64,000 nt of DNA. It comes from Brevundimonas sp. M20 (GTDB lineage Bacteria > Pseudomonadota > Alphaproteobacteria > Caulobacterales > Caulobacteraceae). The stretch lies in NCBI RefSeq assembly GCF_006547065.1, contig NZ_CP041243.1, positions 372,001 to 436,000 of the forward strand, in the 5' to 3' direction. The notes beneath the pieces were generated by a model that worked only from the letters and a program-made list of their open reading frames with translations, did no database searches and had not been told where the DNA came from. A program made the position numbers and the translations under genes. Within the stretch, counting starts at the first letter, position 1; each line of letters opens with the position of its first letter. This document shows, in pieces, positions 43,431 to 52,215 of this stretch.

Positions 43431-46400
43431 ATGGGTCTCGGTGTTGGGAAGGTCCGGCAGGTTGTTCGCCGGATGGGACTTCGTCGCGTCATGCTGGCGG
43501 GTCTGGCCGGGACGATGGCGCTGGGCGCCTCGGCGGGCGCCTTCCTGTCGGTGTCGAAGACCGGCGCGCGCGCGCAAGGGACGCCAGGCTACACGCTCTC
43601 CACCTACACGGCGTCTGACCTCCCCGGGTTCCGGCTCTCGGTTCAGCAATCTCTCGTCTCGCCCGGCAGCGGTGATCTGGCGACGGTCTATGGTTCCCCA
43701 ACCTCGCCGACGGCCGGTGCGCCGAGTGCGCGGATCACTGCATTGGCCCGAGCGCTGGAGAACGATCCGGATCGCATCTACCAGTTCGTGCACAACACCA
43801 TCCTGTTCGAACCGCAGTTCGGCCTGCACAAGGGGGCGGACGGCGTGCTGCTGGACGGCTCGGGCGGGTCGTTCGACCAGTCGCAGTTGATGGTCGAGCT
43901 GCTGCGGGCCTCAAGCTATCAGGCGCGCTTCGTGCTGGGCCAGGTCAACCTGTCCGGCGCGGACGCCAAATCGATCCTGCGCGTCAGCAATGCGAGCCAA
44001 GCCTGTCTCCTGCTGGCGGCGGCGGGCACGCCGGCGACGGTGAACGGCGGGACGGCCTGCGGATCGATGAGCGGCGACGTCACCGGGGTGACGATGCTGC
44101 ACCTGTGGGTCGAGGCCAATATCGGCGGCAGTTGGTATGCCTTTGATCCGTCGCTGAAGCTGAACGACAAGATCACCGGCATCGACCTGTGGGACGCGGC
44201 GGGGACCAATGCGGCCTCGGCCTGGAACAACATCTCATCCGGCGTGTCGATCGGCGGCGATAATCTGACCGGCGCCAACGCTGCGAACATCCACGCAGAC
44301 CTGGAAGCCTACGCGACTGCGTTACAGAGCGACCTGATCAACAGCCACACCGACAAGTCGCTCAAGCAGCTGACCGGCGGTTGGGAGATCGTCCGTACAG
44401 AAGCCGCGCCGCGCGATGCGACTCTGGTTCGACAGGCTGCCGTCTCAGCCCGCTGGACCGGGGAGGTACCGGCCCCCTATCGCGCGACCCTCCGTGTCGA
44501 AACTGCCGGCTTCGACCACACCTTCGACCTGCCCGGCATATATGGGTGGCGGGTGCAGGCCCAACTCCAAGGCACTCTTGAAAGCAGCAAGCTCGTCGTC
44601 GCTGTCCGCAAGCAGGACCACCTCGACGCGAGCGCCAACGCCTATTTCGGGACCGGTGGGCCGAACGCCGCCTGCAATACCGAACTCGTGAAGTGCGGCG
44701 CCTTGCCGCTCGCCGCGGAGTTCGCCGCCCAGGATCGTCGCCTCGACCTGACCATCAACCATCCCTACGCCGCGCGCGCGACCGGATCGCCGACGACCGC
44801 CCTCGGAAGTTTCGGCGACGAAAAGGTGTCCAAGGCCCTCGAAGTGGGCAAGCGGGCGGACTTGTTGGTCCGTACCGGAGGCGGAGACGGGGATCGCCAC
44901 AGCGTCTGGTCGGCGGCGATGGATCCGGTGCAGGCGCACCGCATCATCCCTGCCGGCAACGCCTACGAATGCGCGTCCCAATCGGGGAACACCCAGACTG
45001 ACCCGCATGCGTGCGACGGCACCCAGGCGAGCGACTGGCGCTATTGGCGCCAGACAAGTCAGTACGGCCTCCGTCTTTTCCCGTTGGGCGAAAACGCCGT
45101 CGCGGAGATGGGTACGAAGAAGGACGCGCTGATCAACAGCTGGACGGACCTGTTCGACAACACAGTCCGGGTGATGGAAGGGCTGTCCGGAGCCCGCATC
45201 TTTCATCAGCATTCGGTTGGGATCGCCATCACCACTGACGGCATGGAGAATGTGCTCGACATCGACACCTCCGTCGGCGTCATGGCGATGGGGACGGATT
45301 CTCCCCACCACGTCATGGGCGCCCTCGCCGCTCTTGGAGCGATGGAAGAGGGCTTGGCGGTCAGTCAGATCGCGCGCGACCGAAACATGTTTACGGGCGA
45401 GTTGCCTGGCGTGAACGCTTCGCATCGGTTCGGCGAGGGGGCGGCCGGGTTGAAGGTGTTGTCGGCTCCTGGCGCGACTTCAAGCCTTCCGTCGAGCGTC
45501 CATCAGGATACGCGAACCCAGATCGAGCGGTATCTCGACCGGGGGTTCGAGGTGGTGGCCACGACTGCAGGGACGGAGAACGCGTTCTTCGCTCGCAGGA
45601 CGGACGGCTCAGAGCAGGCCTGGATCATCCGTACGCCGGTGCGAGCGCACGAGGACAATCTCGATCCGCGCTCCGCCTTCCGAAAGGGAGCTGAGTCTGA
45701 TGTGCCCAATCCGCTGGATTACCTGGGTAAGGCCGAAGGCCGCCGCATCGCCGCCAATGTCGCCGGCGCCCATCTCGGCGCGGTCGATCTCAGATCGGGA
45801 TCCCTTTCCTTCAGCGAAGGCGCCGAGATCACCGTCGGACAGGGGGATTTTCCCTACAGCCTCAGCTTCTCGCGCAGTTACAGTTCGTCCGGCCCCGTGG
45901 AGGGACGAAGCGGCCTGGGAACGGGTTGGACCCATAACTGGGAGTCCTCCGTCTCCCAAAGTTCGGACGTTCACGCCTTCTTCCCTGAGGCCAGTGTCGT
46001 ATCGGCAGCGCCCATGCTGGTTACGGCGATGGTCGCTTTGCAGGCTGCCCGAACCGATACCCTCGAAGGGGCCGTCGTGGGAGGCATCGCGACCTCCTGG
46101 CTGAATGATCAGGCCTTCGCAAACGTTATAAACGTCAACGGCGGCGGGCAATCCGCCCGTTTCGTGCGCTTGGTCAGCGGCGCTTGGCACAACCCGGCTT
46201 CACCGACGGAGACACTGAGCAATATCGGGCCCGGCGTCTCCTATGCGCGCACCCTCGATTGGACGCTGTCGGACAGGTCCATCATGCATTTTGAGGAAAT
46301 TCCCTACACTCCCGGGACTAATCGTTGGGATCATGTGTACGGCGAAGAGAACGGCCGGGCGGCCATGACGTCGTGGAGCTTCCCGACCGGTGTTGTGATC

Positions 46401-49400
46401 ACTCTCGCCTACACCGGCCAGAATGCGACCAACTCGCCGTCGTTGACGGCGGTCTCCAACAATCTCGGCGCTGTGCTGACGTTTACCAACAGCGCCGCGC
46501 CGGAGATGACGGACCAGGACGGCTGCGAGGCGACGGCGGCCCTGATCGATTACGATGGAGGACGCCGCGCGGCCCAGCAGTCCTGTCACGAGGGACGGCG
46601 CTTTGGCGGTCGTATCATGAAGGTGAGCGCCGGGGCGGACGAGGTCCGCTTCGAGTACACGGGGCAGTGCCCCAAGAATGTGAACTTCTGCGCCTTCGAG
46701 CTGATTTCGGCGCATCGGCAAGGCCTGCGTAAGCGCTACTACAGCTACGGCGCACCAGCGGGTGCTCTGGCGTATCCCGCCGCCGCCATCGATTATCAGC
46801 AGGTTCTGACGCAGGTCGTGGACGAGGGTGTTGCGACGCCGCGGGCCCGGTTCGACTGGCGGGCGGTGGGCGGTCAGGTGGCGCCCTATGTGGCGGAATC
46901 GTTCGACGCCCAGAACCGCAAGACGGTCTATCACTCCTCGACCTTCACCTTCTCCTCGGCGCGGGACGCCGAAGACGGCGTGGTGCGTCAGGCCTATGAC
47001 GAGGATGGTCGGCTGATCGCGTCGGCCGACGCTTTGGGCCGCACCTCGCGAGCGAAGTACGACGGCCCGGGCCGGACCATCGAGATCAAAACCCCTTACG
47101 GCGACCGGACGACGTTCGAGTTCGACCGCTGGGGCGATCTGCGGGCGCGTGAGCAGACGCCGATCGACAACTGCATGGCAGGTTACACAACCCCCCAGCA
47201 ACAGACCTGGGCCGCCAACTACTGGTGCGCCACCATCAGGATCGAGGCGGACTATGATCCGGTCTGGCACAAGCCGACCCTGATCCGCCTGCCGGCGACG
47301 GCGGCGGACCCGACCCGGCCGGAATGGACGTTGAGCTACAACAGCAAGGGCCTGGTCGATGTGATGACCGGACCCAAGGTCCCGGATGCGACCAACAACA
47401 ACGCCCTGACCCATCCGGTCTGGCGAACCTGGTACGACAGCTACGGTCGTCCGAACCGCACACAGGATCCGACCGGCGTGGAATCCGCCATGACCTATGG
47501 CGGTGGGACCAATCCGGCCTTCTGCCTCACCCGGCAGGTCCAGGGCTCCCAGGTCTCCGGCGGCACGATCTCCACGGACTTCACCTGTGATCCCGTCGGC
47601 AATGTGCTGACCACGACGGTGGGCGGCGCCACGACGACGGCCCACTACGATTCCATGCGCCGCAAACGTCTGGAGACGGGACCGGCCGGGACCAACATCG
47701 CGACCAAATGGTTCTATGACGACAACGGCGACCAGACCCTGGTCGAGCGCTGGGACTCCAACACTTCGACCTGGCAGGCGACGACGACCACATACTCCGC
47801 GACTCACCAGCCGCTGACCGTGACGGACCCGTCCGGCGACATCGCCCGCACCTGCTATGATCTGGTCGACCGGCCAGTGATGACCATTGATCCGGAACTG
47901 CGGGCGACGCGGACGGTCTACAACCTCGCGGGCCAGCCGACGGCCATCCATCGCTTCCAGCGCGCAAGCTCCAGCGGCTGCACGGCCGCGACTGAACTGC
48001 CGACCGACGTGAACTTTACCGAGACCCGCTGGCGCCGGTTCGAGTACAACGTCGGCGGAATGCAGGCGGCGGAGATCGACGCCAACGGTAATCGCACAGA
48101 GCAGCAGTACGACGGTCTGGGCCGTCAGGTTCGCACGATCTACGCCAACACCCTTCAGGCGTGGACGGCGAGCGACCAGCGCGGTCAGGTCGTGGCGCGC
48201 AAACAGCCCGCGGGCCATCTGGTCAGCCTGTTCTATGACGCCATGGGCCGCGACTTCCATGTGCGCGAGTTCGGCGCCGCCGAGACCGGTTACGTCTATC
48301 GTGGGCGCAACACGGTCGCCGGCTATGATCTGGCGGGTCGTCCCGCCTACCGGGACGTCTCGACCCAGACGACGAAGACCGCGACCTTCGACGACAGCCT
48401 GCGTCGGGATGTTCGCAACTACACCTACAACGACGGACTGAAGCGGCTGACGGCCGAGCAGTGGCGTCCCGAAGGGACGGGCGGCATCAGCTATACGACC
48501 GGCTACGAGTACGGGGACGGACGCGGCAACCGCACCGCGATCACCCAGCCTCAGTCGGGCGGGGGAAGCTGGACCATCGACTACATCTACGATCTGGCCA
48601 ATCGGGTGCAGACGGTCAGCTTCCCCAGCGCCTCGGGCACGCAGACGGTCAACATCAGTCATGACTCCCTCAACCGACGCACGGGCGTCGATCGGCCCGG
48701 CTCCGCGGCGGACACGACCTACGCCTATGACGTCGACAACGATCTGACCGGTATGAGCCACGCCTTCGTGGCGGGGACTGGCCCGGGCGCGACCAGCTTC
48801 ACCTATGGCCGGGACCAGTCCGGCAAGGTGACCTCCATCGGCATCAACCAGCCGGTGTTCGAGTGGATGCCGACGCTGGGTTATGGCCGCACCTATGGTC
48901 CGGCCTCGAACATGAACCGGATCAGTTCGGTCAGCGATGCGGTCGAGAGCCGAGGGCTGAGCTGGAACGGGGACGGAGACCTGAGCCAGGAGGTGCGCAC
49001 GCCGGTCGGCGGCGGGGCGGCGGTGACTTGGACCTACAGCTGGACCTACGGCCACCGTCTGGCCGTCGTGACCAACAACGCGGCGGTTAATCCGCTGACG
49101 GCCAGCTACCACTATGACAGCGACGACCGGCGCACCAAGAAGGTGGTCAACGGGGTCACCACCCGCACGATGTGGTCCGGAACCGACGAGCTGGCGGAGT
49201 ACGACGTCAACGGCGATCTGATCCGCAGGTTCATCCCGGACGGGACGGGCGGCATGGATCAGCGGCTGGCGACGGTGACGGCGTCAGGTGCTGTTTACTG
49301 GCACCACACCGACCATCAGGGCTCCGTGATCGCCACCTCGGGCAGTGACGGGCAGACGGTGGGGACGGCGACCTACTCGCCGCACGGGGAAGGCGCGCCG

Positions 49401-50171
49401 CCGGCCCAGAGCCCATTCGGCTACACCGGGCGGCAGTACGACCCGGAGACAGGGCTCTACTACTACCGTGCTCGGTACTACTCACCCTACCTGGGCACCT
49501 TCCTTTCCATGGACCCCATCGGGACCAAGGATGATCCGAACCTCTATATCTACGTGGGGCTGGACCCCACGAATGCGACGGATCCGACGGGGAGGCAACT
49601 CGCTGCTATAGGCCGGGCAATCAGGAATGTGCAGCAGGTCGGCGGCCCGATAGTTGATAGCTATCGGAGAGGAATTCGGGATTGGATTGACGGAGTTGAC
49701 TCCCAAGAGGCCCGAGACACAGAAGCTGTTGTCACGGGCGATGTTGTTGGCTTGTTGACCGGTGGAAACCTACGTGCGGACGAGAGGGTCGTCGTGGATG
49801 CGATGGTTGCAGGCGCAACTGGTGGCGTACTCGGCGGAGCTCGTCGTGGAGGGGGGGAGCAGGGAGGCCGGTCGGGAAGAGGGCAACGTGGTCCACAACA
49901 TCACAGGCCAAACCCCGAAGCTTCTGGGCCGCACTCTCAGTTTCGAACGAATCCAGAAAGCGGGCGGGTGTCTTCGTACGAGACCTACGATTATCCATCG
50001 GAGGGGCGTGGTGTCCGAGTTGATATAGAGGGGAGTTCGCATGGCGGTATCCCGACGCCCCATGCGGTTGATACTACGGTACATGTAAATCCGAACGATC
50101 CGTCCGCTAGTCGCGTGGTGGAAGGTCCTACTCGTCCTGCGCGTCCAGACGAAATACCTAGGGGGAGGTGA
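43431..50171 (+). CDS. Sec-exported RHS polymorphic toxin with transglutaminase-like domain and Ntox24-like tip
   Basis: This protein has about 2246 residues. The N-terminus holds an export signal ('RVMLAGLAGTMALGASAGAF'). A transglutaminase-like domain follows at about 100-245 ('DRIYQFVHNTILFEPQFG', 'MLHLWVEANI', 'YAFDPSLK'); its usual Cys position reads Gly-Ser-Phe-Asp-Gln, so it is probably non-catalytic. At about 788-840 is an RHS-entry domain ('GDFPYSLSFSRSYSSSGP'). A long YD-repeat shell follows ('YDGLGRQVRTIYAN', 'YDLANRVQTVSF'). The RHS core ends with 'FGYTGRQYDPETGLYYYRAR' and the self-cleavage-type 'DPTNATDPTG' at about 2043. The last 85 residues ('RVSSYETYDYPSEGRGVRVD', 'HGGIPTPHAVDTTVHVNP') resemble polymorphic toxin type 24. 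GTG at 43356 and ATG at 43473 are alternative starts. Confidence 0.88.
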   Translation: MGLGVGKVRQVVRRMGLRRVMLAGLAGTMALGASAGAFLSVSKTGARAQGTPGYTLSTYTASDLPGFRLSVQQSLVSPGSGDLATVYGSPTSPTAGAPSARITALARALENDPDRIYQFVHNTILFEPQFGLHKGADGVLLDGSGGSFDQSQLMVELLRASSYQARFVLGQVNLSGADAKSILRVSNASQACLLLAAAGTPATVNGGTACGSMSGDVTGVTMLHLWVEANIGGSWYAFDPSLKLNDKITGIDLWDAAGTNAASAWNNISSGVSIGGDNLTGANAANIHADLEAYATALQSDLINSHTDKSLKQLTGGWEIVRTEAAPRDATLVRQAAVSARWTGEVPAPYRATLRVETAGFDHTFDLPGIYGWRVQAQLQGTLESSKLVVAVRKQDHLDASANAYFGTGGPNAACNTELVKCGALPLAAEFAAQDRRLDLTINHPYAARATGSPTTALGSFGDEKVSKALEVGKRADLLVRTGGGDGDRHSVWSAAMDPVQAHRIIPAGNAYECASQSGNTQTDPHACDGTQASDWRYWRQTSQYGLRLFPLGENAVAEMGTKKDALINSWTDLFDNTVRVMEGLSGARIFHQHSVGIAITTDGMENVLDIDTSVGVMAMGTDSPHHVMGALAALGAMEEGLAVSQIARDRNMFTGELPGVNASHRFGEGAAGLKVLSAPGATSSLPSSVHQDTRTQIERYLDRGFEVVATTAGTENAFFARRTDGSEQAWIIRTPVRAHEDNLDPRSAFRKGAESDVPNPLDYLGKAEGRRIAANVAGAHLGAVDLRSGSLSFSEGAEITVGQGDFPYSLSFSRSYSSSGPVEGRSGLGTGWTHNWESSVSQSSDVHAFFPEASVVSAAPMLVTAMVALQAARTDTLEGAVVGGIATSWLNDQAFANVINVNGGGQSARFVRLVSGAWHNPASPTETLSNIGPGVSYARTLDWTLSDRSIMHFEEIPYTPGTNRWDHVYGEENGRAAMTSWSFPTGVVITLAYTGQNATNSPSLTAVSNNLGAVLTFTNSAAPEMTDQDGCEATAALIDYDGGRRAAQQSCHEGRRFGGRIMKVSAGADEVRFEYTGQCPKNVNFCAFELISAHRQGLRKRYYSYGAPAGALAYPAAAIDYQQVLTQVVDEGVATPRARFDWRAVGGQVAPYVAESFDAQNRKTVYHSSTFTFSSARDAEDGVVRQAYDEDGRLIASADALGRTSRAKYDGPGRTIEIKTPYGDRTTFEFDRWGDLRAREQTPIDNCMAGYTTPQQQTWAANYWCATIRIEADYDPVWHKPTLIRLPATAADPTRPEWTLSYNSKGLVDVMTGPKVPDATNNNALTHPVWRTWYDSYGRPNRTQDPTGVESAMTYGGGTNPAFCLTRQVQGSQVSGGTISTDFTCDPVGNVLTTTVGGATTTAHYDSMRRKRLETGPAGTNIATKWFYDDNGDQTLVERWDSNTSTWQATTTTYSATHQPLTVTDPSGDIARTCYDLVDRPVMTIDPELRATRTVYNLAGQPTAIHRFQRASSSGCTAATELPTDVNFTETRWRRFEYNVGGMQAAEIDANGNRTEQQYDGLGRQVRTIYANTLQAWTASDQRGQVVARKQPAGHLVSLFYDAMGRDFHVREFGAAETGYVYRGRNTVAGYDLAGRPAYRDVSTQTTKTATFDDSLRRDVRNYTYNDGLKRLTAEQWRPEGTGGISYTTGYEYGDGRGNRTAITQPQSGGGSWTIDYIYDLANRVQTVSFPSASGTQTVNISHDSLNRRTGVDRPGSAADTTYAYDVDNDLTGMSHAFVAGTGPGATSFTYGRDQSGKVTSIGINQPVFEWMPTLGYGRTYGPASNMNRISSVSDAVESRGLSWNGDGDLSQEVRTPVGGGAAVTWTYSWTYGHRLAVVTNNAAVNPLTASYHYDSDDRRTKKVVNGVTTRTMWSGTDELAEYDVNGDLIRRFIPDGTGGMDQRLATVTASGAVYWHHTDHQGSVIATSGSDGQTVGTATYSPHGEGAPPAQSPFGYTGRQYDPETGLYYYRARYYSPYLGTFLSMDPIGTKDDPNLYIYVGLDPTNATDPTGRQLAAIGRAIRNVQQVGGPIVDSYRRGIRDWIDGVDSQEARDTEAVVTGDVVGLLTGGNLRADERVVVDAMVAGATGGVLGGARRGGGEQGGRSGRGQRGPQHHRPNPEASGPHSQFRTNPESGRVSSYETYDYPSEGRGVRVDIEGSSHGGIPTPHAVDTTVHVNPNDPSASRVVEGPTRPARPDEIPRGR

Positions 50172-50175
50172 TTTT

Positions 50176-50616
50176 ATGAACTTCGATGATTTGATCGCGA
50201 GAGGGCTGATATCAACGCTGGATGCCTGGAATGAGGGTGCTGTGAGTAAAATTGGGCTGGAAGACTTGTCTTCTTTGTCGGGGGGCTCGGGATTATTTTT
50301 ATCTTATGCATCGTTGTTTAGCCCTAAGCTGACCGAAGTGGGGGGGGGTCACTTTCTATCTTTTAGGTTTGATGAAGGTATTTACTTAGAGTGGATTGGA
50401 TCTGGGCGCGCAATTAGCGATGTAGAACTTGTAATGAATCACGTTCACATGACTTATTTTGCTCAGGGCGAGGATGTTTCTATTGATGTTTTAGACAAAA
50501 TGGCCGAAGTTTTATTCCATTTCTGGAGTCTGGGTCTTCCGGCGGGGGTTTCCCCTGTTATCCTTGGCAAAGGAACCGTTGACGTTTCGGTGACATTTTT
50601 TACATCTTTGTCTTGA
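50176..50616 (+). CDS. putative cognate immunity protein of the RHS tip
   Basis: This 146-residue soluble acidic protein starts four bases after the RHS stop with a strong GGGGAGG site. Its base composition is much more A/T-rich than the rest of the window, typical of toxin-immunity pairs acquired by transfer. Blocks: 'FDDLIARGLISTLDAWNEGA', 'GHFLSFRFDEGIYLEWIGSG', 'ISDVELVMNHVHMTYFAQGE'. I recognise no named immunity family. The role is inferred from position, size and composition. Confidence 0.65.
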   Translation: MNFDDLIARGLISTLDAWNEGAVSKIGLEDLSSLSGGSGLFLSYASLFSPKLTEVGGGHFLSFRFDEGIYLEWIGSGRAISDVELVMNHVHMTYFAQGEDVSIDVLDKMAEVLFHFWSLGLPAGVSPVILGKGTVDVSVTFFTSLS

Positions 50617-50925
50617 TGGTTTATTTTGGTTTCTGGAACGTGTGTGCCCTATATTCTTTAGAGGGTTGCAGCCAGGCAAAGTGTTGCTCTCAAGGTGGTT
50701 GGCCAAGTGAAGACTATTTAGGGTGGTTGCAACTGGTGATTTGGTGGAAGCAGCGGATTGATACCAACGTAACTATCATGGGCGGTGATAAAACGGGGCG
50801 GTTTGTGCGTCTGGCGGATAGCAGTTTGCGCAACTCGAAATCGTCGAAGGAAGAGCTGATGGTCAGCACTCCGGCCCCAAGCTTCTGCCTTCATGACTGG
50901 ACCCAGTCACATGTGCAGCGGAACG

Positions 50926-51384
50926 GTGCAGGCTCGACGACCTTCAGCATAGCTCCGGCAAAGTGACCTCAATTGGCATGAGCCAGCCGGTTCTCGAGTG
51001 CATGCCGCGCTGGCTTTATGGCCCCACCTATGACCCGGCCTCAAACATGAACAGGATCGGTTCGGTCAGCGATGCGGTCGAAAGCCGGGCGCTGACGTGG
51101 TATGGGGACGGGGACCTATAACATGAGGTGCACACTCTGACGGGGGCGGGGCGGCGGTGACTTGGACCTCCGCTGGACCTACGGCCACCGTCTGGCGGGG
51201 GTGGCGAACTACTCCCCGGCGGCCCAGCTGGCGGCGACTTACCGCTATGACAGCGACGACCGGCGCACCAAGAAGGTAGTCGGCGGGGTCACCACCCGCA
51301 TGACGTAGTCCGGAACCGCCGAACTGGCCGAGCACGATGTCAACGGCGACCTTATCGGCGGTTCATCCCGGACCTTATGCAGGT
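50926..51384 (+). pseudogene. decayed second RHS core fragment
   Basis: Nucleotides here match 48785-49245 of the intact RHS gene in order and orientation (for example the runs encoding 'ASNMNRISSVSDAVESR' and 'YHYDSDDRRTKKVVNGVTTR'), with small insertions, deletions and in-frame stops (for example TAA at 51119 and TAG at 51306). It ends at the FIPD codons, well before the core end, so it has neither a shell end nor a toxin tip. From 50617 to 50925 I see no gene; that stretch is A/T-richer like the immunity gene. Confidence 0.85.
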
Positions 51385-51477
51385 CCTTGGATGGAGGGTG
51401 GGACCTCGTCGAGCGCGGGTCTATGTCGCCGGAGTTTGCCGCTCGCATCTAGTCGAGGATCATCTGGATATTCTGAT
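51385..51477 (+). repeat. right copy of island-flanking repeat (decayed MNT 3' end)
   Basis: TGGAGGG, GGACCTCGTCGAGCGC and GGTCTATGTCGCC match the end of the MNT gene at 33657-33750 in the same orientation, down to the terminal ATATTCTGA. Confidence 0.7.
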
Positions 51478-51516
51478 CTTTAGGCAGCCGTGGACGACAG
51501 GCAGGGCGGACCCCGG

Positions 51517-51620
51517 TTTTCTCGGAAATTGTGAACCGGGGTCTCACTTTCCCAGAAATTCTGAACCGCCCAGCTCACTTTCTCAAAAATTGTGAACCAG
51601 CATTCTCAAATTTTCTGAAT
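51517..51620. repeat. four tandem repeats resembling an IS end
   Basis: Units TTTTCTCGGAAATTGTGAAC (51517), CTTTCCCAGAAATTCTGAAC (51547), CTTTCTCAAAAATTGTGAAC (51578) and a weaker ATTCTCAAATTTTCTGAA (51602) recur about every 30 bases. This resembles the multiple terminal repeats of IS21-type insertion sequences. No transposase is present. From 51621 to 51708 nothing else is seen. Confidence 0.55.
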
Positions 51621-51708
51621 CTCGCAAGGAAAAGGCGAGTCATTTCAGCGAGAGCTTTCTCGTCAATTGTGATTCGGACCATCCGGGCGGCTTGGCCGGG
51701 GCCTCCGG

Positions 51709-52146
51709 CTAAGGCCGCCCGGCTTCCACGAAGGCCCGGATGCTGGGGTACGTCGTGCCTTGCGAGCGGGCGCCGTCACAGACGATCTGCTTGAGGAATT
51801 CCGGCGCCGTATTGGGGCGCACCGCTTCCCAGGCGGCGTTTTCCTCGGGATAGTCGCCGTCCTCGCTGCCGTCCGCGGCGAAATCCTTCGCCCCGGCCGT
51901 CCGCCATTTCCCGGCGCCGCAGTCGAACTGATAGATTTCCTGGCTGTGGCTGAGATCGGTGGCGGGCAAATTCAGCGGCGCCGAGGCGATCCGGATCGAG
52001 GTTATGCCGCCCGGGACCGACGTGATGCTGTCGACATCCGCCAGATAGGCGCGGTTCGGTGTGCGGGAAAAGGCGTGCCAGTCCTCAGCCAGGGCGGGCG
52101 TCGCGGCCATGGTCAGGGCAGCGGTGGCCGCCAGTGCGAATTTCAT
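51709..52146 (-). CDS. secreted surface-adhesin-E-like protein
   Basis: This 145-residue protein has a signal peptide ('MKFALAATAALTMAATPALA') and one small beta domain. The pattern 'DWHAFSRTPNRAYLADVDSI' with 'YQFDCGAGKWRTAGAKDF' and a late 'QIVCDG' matches the adhesin-E-type fold found in many proteobacterial periplasmic proteins, with a conserved cysteine pair. Function is unknown. It stands alone just outside the island. Confidence 0.72.
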   Translation of the reverse strand: MKFALAATAALTMAATPALAEDWHAFSRTPNRAYLADVDSITSVPGGITSIRIASAPLNLPATDLSHSQEIYQFDCGAGKWRTAGAKDFAADGSEDGDYPEENAAWEAVRPNTAPEFLKQIVCDGARSQGTTYPSIRAFVEAGRP

Positions 52147-52215
52147 CAGAGAACCTCCCCAGGAACATCGTTAGCCATGATGCTCCAGACCGGCGGTTTT
52201 TCAAGCGCCGCCCGC

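Noticed and set aside
46200..49112. 970-codon open frame on the minus strand inside the RHS gene
   Set aside because: It is a mirror of the RHS coding frame caused by high GC. Its translation is rich in Arg, Gly and Val with no domain, while the plus frame has clear YD repeats.
50613..50966. 117-codon frame after the immunity gene
   Set aside because: It runs into the decayed RHS core and has no ribosome-binding site. It looks like chance reading through an A/T-richer scar.
51517..51620. CRISPR-like array
   Set aside because: Only three or four 20-base units with 10-base gaps, no spacers of normal length and no cas genes. An IS end explains it better.
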